From positions 1 to 64,000 of the forward strand of contig JAFLSQ010000001.1 of assembly GCA_022510865.1 (NCBI GenBank): a DNA stretch of 64,000 nucleotides. The letters are read 5' to 3'. This document shows, piece by piece, positions 1-7,823 of the stretch. Position 1 is the stretch's first letter. Each line of letters starts with the position of its first letter. Made by a program: the position numbers and the translations under genes. This stretch comes from Treponema sp. Its GTDB lineage: Bacteria; Spirochaetota; Spirochaetia; Treponematales; Treponemataceae. The notes below the pieces were generated by a model. The model was not told the DNA's origin, did not search any database, and saw nothing but the letters and a program-made list of their open reading frames with translations.

Positions 1-22
1 AGTAACGTCACAGAAAAGCATA

Positions 23-49
23 AAGCCGCGCGGTTGCGCGGCTTTTTTT
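23..49 (+). terminator. intrinsic terminator of a gene left of the window
   Basis: A 9-bp perfect stem (23-31 with 36-44, GC-rich, 4-nt loop GGTT) is followed by a T tract ending at 49. On the other strand the stem runs into TTTATGCTTTT, so it may also stop the lipoprotein gene that begins at 662. Confidence 0.85.
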
Positions 50-164
50 GTCAGTATGCAGAAGCATCATGCGTCTGCTATAGCACCGAAATCAGCAGCC
101 TAACCATCTCCAAGCAAATTCCCTGGCGGATTTTATTTCAGGCTGCCTTCTTTTGTGCAGAAAT

Positions 165-662
165 CTATTTTTTATACAGTTTTGGATACCAATCCGGTCT
201 ATTCGCACCCCAATACGAAGATTCTTCAAATCCCAACACCTCCATTCCGAAAATATAGAGCACTTCATCCTCATAAAAATAAACACAGTTATTATCGGTG
301 TCCATCTCAAGCTGATTAATCATATCTGTGAACGGAGTATCGAAATTGTAGAATTCTGAGCCGTTTGAATAATCCTCCACGTAGTAATAATTAGAATACG
401 GAATGTTATTGTTGTTCTTGTTCACCCATGCATCCCAATTAAAGTCAAATGACTGCGATTTGCCATCGTAAGTAATCGTCAATGTACCGGTCAAATCATG
501 CTCAAAAATCATTTTCACGATGGCTTCCTCATTTCCATTCTTCCATGTTCCTTCCCAAGATGTTCCTGAAAACATTCTTTCGCCTTGTCCACTGCATCCA
601 GCGAACACGAGGAACAGAACCAAAGCACTCGTAACTGTAAAAATTTTTGTGAATCTTTTCAT
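165..662 (-). CDS. small lipoprotein, lipocalin-like fold possible
   Basis: A 165-aa exported lipoprotein. It has a lysine/arginine-containing N-terminus, a hydrophobic stretch, then a lipobox ending VFAGC at about residue 22, so lipid attachment to the envelope is expected. The mature part opens with SWEGTW and carries short alternating beta-type segments plus an Asn/Tyr-rich loop; the GxW signature resembles lipocalin-like domains, but that is inference. The start at 662 is chosen because AAGGAGG lies 5 nt upstream; an upstream in-frame codon at 719 has no such site and no signal peptide. The gene is divergent from the next genes. No specific function is recognised. Confidence 0.85.
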   Translation of the reverse strand: MKRFTKIFTVTSALVLFLVFAGCSGQGERMFSGTSWEGTWKNGNEEAIVKMIFEHDLTGTLTITYDGKSQSFDFNWDAWVNKNNNNIPYSNYYYVEDYSNGSEFYNFDTPFTDMINQLEMDTDNNCVYFYEDEVLYIFGMEVLGFEESSYWGANRPDWYPKLYKK

Positions 663-862
663 AAGATTCCTCCTTAAAATAGCATTATGAAAGTATACCC
701 CCCCCTCGTATATTGTCAAGAAAATTCATCTACCATATCTTGTTTTTTTTAGTGGCACGGACGATTGACGGCACGGGAATCTTCTGCAATACTTACAATA
801 ATATCCGGCAGCAAAAGATGAATTTCATAGAGGATTTATGAAAATAGATTTTAATAAATTGA

Positions 863-1120
863 GTGGCAAGAAAAAAGATAACAACTGCTTTATCAGAAGA
901 GCAAGAAATCTTCCTTGGTGAAATAATGTTTGATGGTTTTCCAACACAAAAAGATATTCTGAATTCTTACTCGAATGATTATAAAAAAATCGCGCAAGAA
1001 CTGAATTCTAATTTTCCTGATTGTGGTGTAAAAGTTCTGAATGAACCGCTTTATTATTCTATGTTTAAGAAAATTGATTTCAATGTGGACAAAAAAGTTC
1101 ACCAGTATTATAAAATTTAA
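863..1120 (+). CDS. hypothetical protein, possible frameshifted N-terminus
   Basis: An 85-aa reading frame of unknown function, charged and soluble, with no signal peptide or recognised motif. Its only start in frame is GTG at 863, with no Shine-Dalgarno before it. An ATG at 838, in another frame, is preceded by AGAGGA and encodes MKIDFNKLSGKKK before running out of frame. Losing one A from the A6 run at 872-877 would fuse the two frames into one protein of about 93 aa. It is therefore either a pseudogene, a slippage-controlled gene, or a GTG-started gene. The next gene follows after 17 nt with its own strong ribosome site. Confidence 0.45.
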   Translation: MARKKITTALSEEQEIFLGEIMFDGFPTQKDILNSYSNDYKKIAQELNSNFPDCGVKVLNEPLYYSMFKKIDFNVDKKVHQYYKI

Positions 1121-1137
1121 TTTCCAAGGAGAACAAC

Positions 1138-1740
1138 ATGAACACAAAGGCAATGTACAATCTGACCTACGGGCTTTTCATTCTGACGGCGAAGGACGGC
1201 GGCAAGGACAATGGCTGCGTCGTCAACACGGTGACGCAGGTCACGAGCGAGCCGAACAGAATCGCGGTGGCGGTGAACAAATCGAATTTCACGCACGACA
1301 TGATTATGAAAACGAAAACCTTCAACGTGTCGGTGCTTGCGGAAAACTCCAAGTTCGAAACCTACAAGCACTGGGGATTCCAGAGCGGGCGCGACACGGA
1401 CAAGGCGGAATCGATTTCATTCAAACGCTCGGCAAACGGACTGATTTACCTTGCGGAAGAAACGAACGCATTCATCAGCGCGAGCGTCGTCTCCACCGTT
1501 GACCTCGGAACTCACACGCTCTTCATCGCGGACGTTACCGACTGCGAAATCCTCTCGGATGTTCCGTCCGTCACCTACGGCTTCTACCAGAAGAACATCA
1601 AGCCAAAGCCCGCCGCGCAGGAAAAGAAAAAGGGCTTCATCTGCACAATCTGCGGCTACATCTACGAGGGCGAAACGCTCCCACCAGACTTCATCTGCCC
1701 GACCTGCAAGCACCCCGCCTCGGACTTCGTGCCGCTGTGA
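1138..1740 (+). CDS. flavin reductase-rubredoxin fusion (high-molecular-weight rubredoxin type)
   Basis: A 200-aa fusion. Residues about 1-150 form a flavin reductase-like FMN-binding split barrel. After a Lys-rich linker (PAAQEKKKG) comes a C-terminal rubredoxin domain with two CxxC knuckles (CTICGYIYEG and CPTCKHPASDF) that bind one iron. Proteins of this architecture pass electrons from NAD(P)H or reduced flavin to oxygen- or peroxide-reducing partners in anaerobes, which would suit an anaerobic treponeme exposed to oxygen. CAAGGAGAA precedes the ATG. No flavodiiron protein or rubrerythrin partner is adjacent, so the electron acceptor is unknown. Confidence 0.9.
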   Translation: MNTKAMYNLTYGLFILTAKDGGKDNGCVVNTVTQVTSEPNRIAVAVNKSNFTHDMIMKTKTFNVSVLAENSKFETYKHWGFQSGRDTDKAESISFKRSANGLIYLAEETNAFISASVVSTVDLGTHTLFIADVTDCEILSDVPSVTYGFYQKNIKPKPAAQEKKKGFICTICGYIYEGETLPPDFICPTCKHPASDFVPL

Positions 1741-1757
1741 GGTTTTGGCAAACTCTG

Positions 1758-2171
1758 ATGAAAGAAAACGGCATGAAAATCCCCATATTCTCATGCAAGC
1801 AAAAAATTTCTGCGCTGATTTTTCTTGCCGTTTTCTTCCGGGCATTTTCTGTTGCGCACGGCATCACGCTTCTTGACCACACAAAAATCGCAGAGCTGTC
1901 GCGTTTCAGGATAATGGGCGAAATTGAGTTGCGCTCAGAGAAAAGCAGGGAATCGCAGGCGGATTTTCGGACGCTGAACCACAACGGCGGAATGCAGATG
2001 CTCGTGCTCGAAATCATTGGGCACGACGCTCAGAACGATGTGCCCGGCCTGTGGCTTTATGTCCTCACCACCGTCCCGATGTGGGTTGACAGCGGCGAAT
2101 ACATTGACCGGCACACAAAATTCCTGATTTTTCTCCCTGATGATATGCCCGTATTTGATTTTGAGACCTGA
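1758..2171 (+). CDS. small exported protein of unknown function
   Basis: A protein of about 137 aa with an N-terminal hydrophobic segment (ALIFLAVFFRAFSVAHG) that looks like a signal peptide without a lipobox. The rest is mixed alpha/beta with no motif I recognise. The start is uncertain: ATG at 1758 or 1773, or GTG at 1737 overlapping the stop of the rubredoxin gene. I prefer 1758 or 1773 because they put the hydrophobic segment near the N-terminus. It probably shares a transcript with the preceding gene. It ends 20 nt before the convergent trpS. Confidence 0.6.
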   Translation: MKENGMKIPIFSCKQKISALIFLAVFFRAFSVAHGITLLDHTKIAELSRFRIMGEIELRSEKSRESQADFRTLNHNGGMQMLVLEIIGHDAQNDVPGLWLYVLTTVPMWVDSGEYIDRHTKFLIFLPDDMPVFDFET

Positions 2172-2191
2172 CCGGCAAAACTAAAATCGTT

Positions 2192-3292
2192 TTATATCCG
2201 CATATTCATCCGCTCGCGCACTTCTTCCAGCGTTTTCACGCCAATCTCGCGGGCACGTGCGGCACCGTCAAGCAGAATTTTCCGGATATACTCGGGGTCA
2301 GACTCAAGTCTCGCGCGTTCCGCACGCAGCGGGCGGAGTTTTTCGTTCAACGCCTCGGTAAGCTGATTTTTCAGCGCGCCGCCGCCACCATCGCCAATAC
2401 GCGCGGCAATCGCCTCGGGTGCCTCGCCGGTACAAAGCGAGATAATCATCAGAAGATTTGAGACTTCCGGGCGGTTCACCGGGTCATAAGTGATGTTCCT
2501 GTCCTGGTCAGTTTTCGCTTTTTTGATGAGCTTCGCGGTCTCGTCCTCAGTCGCGCTGAGCATAATCGCATTTCCACGGCTTTTGCTCATTTTCTGGCTT
2601 CCGTCCAGCCCCAGAACCACCGGAGATTTTGAAAGCAGTGCCTGCGGCTCGGGAAAAACAGGCTCTTTTCCAGCGTCCAGGCAGAATTTCTTGTTAAAAC
2701 GGCTTGCGATTGTCCGGCTCATCTCCAGATGAGGAAGCTGATCTTTTCCGACGGGCACGACGTTGCCTTTGCAGAACAGGATATCACACGCCTGATGGAC
2801 GGGGTAAGTGTACATTCCGGCGTTCACGTTTTTCAATCCCGCGCTCTCAATCTCCTCTTTAACGGTGGGATTCCGGCTCAGCTCGGCGTTCGAGACCAAA
2901 GTCAAAAACGGAATCATCAGCTGATTGCATTCGGGCACATAACTGTGAGGGTAAATAATCACGTCCTGCCTGCTTGGGTCAAGTCCCGCTGCAAGATAGT
3001 CCAGCGTGAGCTGTTTTGTGTTCTCGCTGATTTCCTGATATGCGTCATGGTCAGTGAGCACCTGATAATCGGCAATCAAAATCATTGTGGGAACGCCAAG
3101 GTTGGCAAGGCGCACGCGGTTTTGAATCGTGCCAAAATAATGCCCGATGTGCAGACGGCCGGTGGGACGGTCGCCCGTGAGAACCCGGTATTTTTTGGGA
3201 TTTTTGGTCAAATCCTCCTCGATTTTCCGGCTCCGCTCCAAAGCAGCCTCAAAACTTTTGTTGATGTCTGTGTACTGAATCTCTTCGCCCAT
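2192..3292 (-). CDS. trpS: tryptophanyl-tRNA synthetase
   Basis: A cytoplasmic class I aminoacyl-tRNA synthetase of 366 aa that charges tRNA-Trp. The HIGH signature is seen as LHIGHYFG and the KMSKS loop as QKMSKSRGN. The length fits the bacterial family. The start at 3292 (MGEEIQYTD) is chosen because GAGG lies 7 nt upstream; an open frame extends a further 95 codons but has no family-like sequence. The gene is divergent from a lipoprotein gene across a 241-nt spacer that contains a 10-bp inverted repeat. No T-box leader is visible. Confidence 0.97.
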   Translation of the reverse strand: MGEEIQYTDINKSFEAALERSRKIEEDLTKNPKKYRVLTGDRPTGRLHIGHYFGTIQNRVRLANLGVPTMILIADYQVLTDHDAYQEISENTKQLTLDYLAAGLDPSRQDVIIYPHSYVPECNQLMIPFLTLVSNAELSRNPTVKEEIESAGLKNVNAGMYTYPVHQACDILFCKGNVVPVGKDQLPHLEMSRTIASRFNKKFCLDAGKEPVFPEPQALLSKSPVVLGLDGSQKMSKSRGNAIMLSATEDETAKLIKKAKTDQDRNITYDPVNRPEVSNLLMIISLCTGEAPEAIAARIGDGGGGALKNQLTEALNEKLRPLRAERARLESDPEYIRKILLDGAARAREIGVKTLEEVRERMNMRI

Positions 3293-3394
3293 TTTTTCCT
3301 CACAAATTGTCCTGATGTTTTCAGCGATGAAAAAAAACGATTTTTTTGCTTTGCCGAAAACGCCGTTTGCAGTGAACCAAGAAACGGCACTTGT

Positions 3395-3435
3395 GCTTAA
3401 AAAGATCAAGTCTATTTTAGTCGCACTTTTTAAGC
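3395..3435. promoter_or_regulatory. inverted repeat in the trpS/lipoprotein divergent spacer
   Basis: Two perfect 10-bp arms, GCTTAAAAAG at 3395-3404 and CTTTTTAAGC at 3426-3435, are separated by 21 nt. They lie about 100 bp from each divergent start codon. This is either a regulator-binding site or a leader hairpin of trpS; the sequence alone does not decide. Confidence 0.4.
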
Positions 3436-3533
3436 GTCGCTGTATTTTACACAGAAACAGCGGGATTTTCAACAACGCGGATGTTTTTATAAAGTCACCG
3501 CAGAGTTTTCCGAAAATCAAAAAGAAGGTTTGC

Positions 3534-4148
3534 ATGAAAAAACGATTTTTTATCCCGGGCACTTTTTTTATCATCATTCTGGTTTTGTTTGCGGCCGGAT
3601 GCCGCTCTGTTCCAAGCCAGAAATCACAAGGGCGACCGCTTTCCCGTCAGCTTCTTGGAAAAGGCATTATGAGCGCAAAGCAGCTCGCGTCGTTTTTCAT
3701 CCAGAACAACCCGGATGCGGATTACGCGCATATTCTGAACTTTGCCAGAATTTACATTGATGAGGCGAACGCGGAGGGAATCAACTCTGATGTGGCGTTC
3801 GCGCAGATGTGCCTTGAGACCGGGTATCTGCGTTTTGGCGGACTTGTCCAGCCCGAATGGCACAATTACTGCGGACTTGGCGCGATGGATGCCGCGCACC
3901 CCGGAGAGATTTTTGAGACGGAACGACTTGGAGTGCGCGCCCACATCCAGCATCTTCAGGCCTACGCCACAACAGAGGACGTTCCGCTCAAAAAAGAACT
4001 GATTGACCCGCGTTACAGCTGGGTTCACAAAACCAAACTTGCGGTCACGGTGGATGACCTTGCCGGCACTTGGGCGACAGACCCCGCATACGGTGCAAAA
4101 CTCGATGATATTCTGGAGCGCATGGCTGTCAATCGCGCAAAAAAATAA
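3534..4148 (+). CDS. glucosaminidase-domain lipoprotein (FlgJ-like peptidoglycan hydrolase)
   Basis: A 204-aa lipoprotein with a lipobox ending LFAAGC near residue 22. The mature part matches the endo-beta-N-acetylglucosaminidase (FlgJ C-terminal/LytF) family: a helix with the probable catalytic Glu in AQMCLETG, then HNYCGLGA and GVRAHIQHLQAYA, typical of the fold. It should cleave peptidoglycan glycan strands in the periplasm. The start at 3534 follows AAGAAGG and gives a proper signal peptide. The stop codon at 4146-4148 directly abuts the convergent stop of the next gene with no base between. Confidence 0.9.
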   Translation: MKKRFFIPGTFFIIILVLFAAGCRSVPSQKSQGRPLSRQLLGKGIMSAKQLASFFIQNNPDADYAHILNFARIYIDEANAEGINSDVAFAQMCLETGYLRFGGLVQPEWHNYCGLGAMDAAHPGEIFETERLGVRAHIQHLQAYATTEDVPLKKELIDPRYSWVHKTKLAVTVDDLAGTWATDPAYGAKLDDILERMAVNRAKK

Positions 4149-4847
4149 TCAGCCTATCGTTGTGCCCACATAATCCTTGTCATTCAAAATCGCATGAATG
4201 TTCGGGATGTTTTTTCCGGCGGCGCAAATCACTTTCATTCCAAGCTCGCTCGCTTTTTTGGAGGCAATCGGGTCGAACGGGCAGTTTTTTCCGGGAACCC
4301 ACTCATCGCCGACCATCTTGCGAAAATCCGCCCAGCTGATTGTATCGAGCGGCCTTGCATCAGGATTTTTTCTGGGGTCATCGGTGTAAACTTTCTCGAT
4401 ATTCGAGAGATTGACGATTGTTTTTGCCCCAAAACGCTCGCCAAGGTAAACCGCGTCCGTGTCAGTCGAAAATCCGGGCTTCCATCCGCTTGCAACAAGA
4501 ACTTGGCCGTCAAAACTCAGATTTTCCAACGTCGGATTGTAAACCACGTCATTTTTGCAGTACGCGCCAAAACTGGCCTTCAAAAGCTGCGCGTTGATTC
4601 TGGTCGCCATGATGCCGATCCAGTCCGCAGAATCAGAGTCGGATTTAAAACCCGTGGCCGCGGCAACATCATTGTACGCATTCTGATAAACCCGTGCAGG
4701 CGCACCTCCGCCCGCGACCAAAATAAGCCGGCGAGATTTATCCTCATCAAGCCACGATGCGCACATCTTAACGAATCCGGCAAGAAAATCCACATCCGGT
4801 TTGTCCGGAACGATAATTGAACCGCCCACGCTCAAAACTTTTGTCAT
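4149..4847 (-). CDS. pyrH: uridylate kinase, archaeal-type
   Basis: A 232-aa amino acid kinase-fold enzyme, predicted to phosphorylate UMP to UDP. Visible signatures are an N-terminal glycine loop (SVGGS), LVAGGGAPAR, and STDTDAVYLGERFGA, the last typical of the archaeal-type UMP kinase branch rather than the usual bacterial PyrH. AGGAG lies upstream of the ATG at 4847. The start codon overlaps the preceding stop as TGATG, so it is translationally coupled to the TIG/transglutaminase-like gene. Its role in that operon is not obvious. Confidence 0.82.
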   Translation of the reverse strand: MTKVLSVGGSIIVPDKPDVDFLAGFVKMCASWLDEDKSRRLILVAGGGAPARVYQNAYNDVAAATGFKSDSDSADWIGIMATRINAQLLKASFGAYCKNDVVYNPTLENLSFDGQVLVASGWKPGFSTDTDAVYLGERFGAKTIVNLSNIEKVYTDDPRKNPDARPLDTISWADFRKMVGDEWVPGKNCPFDPIASKKASELGMKVICAAGKNIPNIHAILNDKDYVGTTIG

Positions 4848-6562
4848 CAGTACACTCCTTTTACAACTGGAACAGTCCAGTAGCTGCTGTATTTTACCGT
4901 GTTTTCGCTCGCCTCTTCCCAAATGGACTGCAACGCGAAACTTCTTGGCTGCTGCACAATTTTGTTGTCCAGACTGAACGGCTTCAACTGATTCCATCCG
5001 CGCGAAAAAGAAATGTGATGAGAATCCAGATTGCCAAAATAATATTCCCTGCTGTCCGCCGCGATTCCCTCGCTCCATTTTTTGTATTCCAATCCTGCGC
5101 CAATTGCGGGGTCTACCGGAATCCAGCCGACTTTCTCAATGTAGAATTCGCACCACCAGTGGCTCTGCGTCATCAAATCGCGGCAGACAAGAATTCCGGC
5201 ATCTGTCATCGCAGGAATTCCTGATGCTCTGAGCAGAGCGGTGTAAATCACGGCGTAGTCATAAGCATCGCCTTTTTTTCCTCTCAGCAAATCAAGCGGA
5301 TTCGCAGTGTTTTTCCGCAAATCACTTTGAATTCTGAAATTATCGCACATATAATCGTAAATCAGTTTTGCTTTTTTATACGGATTTTTCTCCCGTCCCG
5401 CAATTTCATCCGCAAGCGCGACAATCCGCTCGTCCGCGCTCGGCACAAGCTCATCTGGCCTCATTGCGATTGAATACAGACTGCGGTCGGTCTCTTTGTA
5501 CGCCGAAACCCTGTCCGCTTTCACCTCGGAGCGAATCTCGTAAACCGGAATAATGAAAGTCTGCGAGAAAACGCTTTTTGACGCATCATTTTTGCTTTTT
5601 GCAACCTGATGAATAAGATTGTTCTGGTAGCCGGTAAAAAGTGGCGGCGGAACAACCTCCGTCATCTCGTACTGCTGCTGCGAGACACTTACAGAAGGCA
5701 AGGGGCAACGCAGCGTGATTACTGTGGCGTTTGACACGCTCACATCGGCAATATCGGCGGAATACTGCACCAGAAAGATTTTTTTGTTCGTGTAGCTTTT
5801 TGTGCCCACATCCTGGCTGACAATCAGATTTTTTGGCTCGGATTTTTCTTTCCTGTTGTCTACCAGAACAACGCCGCTGTACGCGCCGTCCGGAACGTGC
5901 AGTCGAATCTCTGTGTCTGACCAGGAAATGTAATCGTAATCATTCTCGCTTGCGGCAATCATATTTTCTGTGAGCACCGGAATGTTTGATAAATCCCCGC
6001 TCTCAATCAGATTGTTGTAGTTCGCGGTAAAATACACTTTTGACTGATTCCGGCTGTCCCCAAAGTTGCTGCCGTTAATCACAAGAACATCGCCAACAGA
6101 GACCCGCTCCGCAGACAAATAACTGATTACGGGCTTGGTCGCAGAAAAATCGGCATTGGTAACGACAGGCACTGGAATATCAGTCTCGTTCGCAAAAATT
6201 GCGGGCGCGGAACGCGCATCGCGCGTTCCGACAATCACAAGGCCGTCACGCACAGAGGCAGGCAGGACAATCCGGATGAGGTTGTCGCTCCAAAAAAGAT
6301 ACGAGCTTGCCGTAAGACGACTGCCCGCAATCTCCACATAACTCATATCGCGCTCATTGCCAAAATTCTTCCCGCTGATTAAAATCACATCGCCCGGCGA
6401 GCCTACAGGCGGAACAACAGAGTCAATCTGCGGCACAGCCTTGCTTTTCACGGAAAAGAGAAAAAACAAACCGATTACAATCGCCAAAATCGCAATGCCA
6501 GTCGCCCATCGCAAAAGCGGGGAACGGCGAAAAGAATAACTTATTTTTCCAGACGAATTCAC
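4847..6562 (-). CDS. membrane-anchored IPT/TIG protein with inactive transglutaminase-like domain
   Basis: A 571-aa protein: one N-terminal membrane segment (about residues 19-38), two IPT/TIG immunoglobulin-like repeats (about 44-125 and 142-248), a linker, then a transglutaminase-like core (about 380-490). The His and Asp of the Cys-His-Asp triad are present (H468 in SHWWCEFY, D484 in GWIPVDPA), but the position of the nucleophile is Ala433 (GDAYDYA). The spacing 433-468-484 fits the family, so it is probably catalytically dead and may bind a ligand or partner outside the membrane. It overlaps the anti-sigma gene by 4 nt (ATGA), which suggests a sensory or envelope role. Confidence 0.85.
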   Translation of the reverse strand: MNSSGKISYSFRRSPLLRWATGIAILAIVIGLFFLFSVKSKAVPQIDSVVPPVGSPGDVILISGKNFGNERDMSYVEIAGSRLTASSYLFWSDNLIRIVLPASVRDGLVIVGTRDARSAPAIFANETDIPVPVVTNADFSATKPVISYLSAERVSVGDVLVINGSNFGDSRNQSKVYFTANYNNLIESGDLSNIPVLTENMIAASENDYDYISWSDTEIRLHVPDGAYSGVVLVDNRKEKSEPKNLIVSQDVGTKSYTNKKIFLVQYSADIADVSVSNATVITLRCPLPSVSVSQQQYEMTEVVPPPLFTGYQNNLIHQVAKSKNDASKSVFSQTFIIPVYEIRSEVKADRVSAYKETDRSLYSIAMRPDELVPSADERIVALADEIAGREKNPYKKAKLIYDYMCDNFRIQSDLRKNTANPLDLLRGKKGDAYDYAVIYTALLRASGIPAMTDAGILVCRDLMTQSHWWCEFYIEKVGWIPVDPAIGAGLEYKKWSEGIAADSREYYFGNLDSHHISFSRGWNQLKPFSLDNKIVQQPRSFALQSIWEEASENTVKYSSYWTVPVVKGVY

Positions 6563-7242
6563 TCGTTTTTACCCGATACCACCGCTCTGGGAACGTTAAT
6601 TTCCGCAAAAACAGGAAAATCGCCCATTCCCGGAACAGTGATTCTTATAGAAATCGTGTCTTCTTTGAAGTCGGGGCGCAGAACGTTAATTTCGCGCAAA
6701 TTATCAGAAAGTACCTGATTATTTATGGTCTGACCTCGGGAAGAATTCACTGTCTCGTGTATATTACCAGAAACTACGACATTTTTTCCACTGTCAAATG
6801 AAACATTGTTCGCGCTCGCGGAAAAAGAAACAATTGGCGATGAGACCGGCCCGGCACCGGCGGATGCAACAACGTTCCCGGCAGCAGAATCAGTTTTATT
6901 CGCGCGAACCGGAATGAGCAGCGCGAGCAAAGCAGCCGCGGCAGCGGCAATCGGAATGTAAAAACCAGGCCGCGCATAACGTTTCTCTGCGGATTTTTTT
7001 GCGTTTTTGGAATAGGACATTTTAAGCATAAGACGCTCATAACTGCCCTCAAGAAAATGCTCATCAGGAGTGATTGCTTTGGAATCCGCGGTCAAAGAAA
7101 CGTGCAGCGAGCGGATAATCTCAAGCTGTTTTTTGCAGTCAGGACAATTCTGGACATGAGCCTCGTACTGCTTCGCGTAAACTTCCGGCAATTCATTGTC
7201 CAAATAGACAGAGTGAATATCTTTAGTCGGGCAAAAAGACAT
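6559..7242 (-). CDS. zinc-finger anti-sigma factor
   Basis: A 227-aa membrane protein. The cytoplasmic N-terminus carries the HxxxCxxC zinc anti-sigma motif (HVQNCPDC, residues about 29-36). A single transmembrane segment (IPIAAAAAALLALLIPV, about 95-111) is followed by a periplasmic Ser/Asn-rich domain of about 115 aa. It should sequester the ECF sigma factor encoded just upstream; the two genes overlap by 20 nt, so their amounts are coupled. It also overlaps the downstream TIG gene by 4 nt. The inducing signal is unknown. Confidence 0.87.
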   Translation of the reverse strand: MSFCPTKDIHSVYLDNELPEVYAKQYEAHVQNCPDCKKQLEIIRSLHVSLTADSKAITPDEHFLEGSYERLMLKMSYSKNAKKSAEKRYARPGFYIPIAAAAAALLALLIPVRANKTDSAAGNVVASAGAGPVSSPIVSFSASANNVSFDSGKNVVVSGNIHETVNSSRGQTINNQVLSDNLREINVLRPDFKEDTISIRITVPGMGDFPVFAEINVPRAVVSGKNE

Positions 7243-7789
7243 TATCTTCTCCTATTATTTTAACAAGCTGCTCACGCGCCCTGAAAATCCTAACTTTCAC
7301 ATTGCCTTCTGTAATGCCCAGCACACGGCCAATTTCCTTGTAATTCAAGCCGGCATACTCGCGGAGCATAAGCACATCCTGTAGGTTTTGCGGCAGTTTT
7401 TTCAAGGCATCTCTTGCTTTTAAAATCGACTCCTGCTTCAATAAATCAGTCTCACCTGATTCCGATTTTCTGGCATCGCTGTACAAAACCTTCTCGTAGG
7501 CTTTTTTCTCGCGATTCCTGCGCTTCACATAATTCAGGGAAGCGTTTTTGACCACCCGAATCAGCCAATATTTGGCATCATTCAATGAGGGAAAAACAAG
7601 AGATTTCTCATTGGCCTTTATAAGCGAATCATGCGCCAAATCCTCTGCGGCTTCCTCGTCATTCACAACACGGTATGCGATTTTAAAAAGCATCTGCATT
7701 GACGCATCGTAAATTTTCTTAAAATCCGCGGGATTGCCGGCATTCAGCGCCACATCATCCAACTTTCCCTCATCTGCTTTTGTAAACAC
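7223..7789 (-). CDS. ECF-family RNA polymerase sigma factor
   Basis: A 188-aa sigma-70 family protein with only regions 2 and 4. Region 2 includes the segment from FKIAYRVVNDEEAAEDLAHD to AKYWLIRVVKN; region 4 is the C-terminal helix-turn-helix with LREYAGLNYKEIGRVLGI and EGNVKVRIFRAREQL. The start is GTG at 7789 with TGGAG 6 nt upstream. It sits 34 nt after cysS on the same strand and overlaps its anti-sigma factor by 20 nt. It may direct transcription of its own operon, but no ECF-type promoter could be assigned in the short gap. Confidence 0.92.
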   Translation of the reverse strand: MFTKADEGKLDDVALNAGNPADFKKIYDASMQMLFKIAYRVVNDEEAAEDLAHDSLIKANEKSLVFPSLNDAKYWLIRVVKNASLNYVKRRNREKKAYEKVLYSDARKSESGETDLLKQESILKARDALKKLPQNLQDVLMLREYAGLNYKEIGRVLGITEGNVKVRIFRAREQLVKIIGEDNVFLPD

Positions 7790-7823
7790 GTCAACTCCAA
7801 AAAGGTTACAAAAAATTCACGAT

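Noticed and set aside
3293-3577. 95-codon extension of TrpS
   Set aside because: It precedes a well-placed ribosome site and the family-typical N-terminus, and covers the divergent promoter region.
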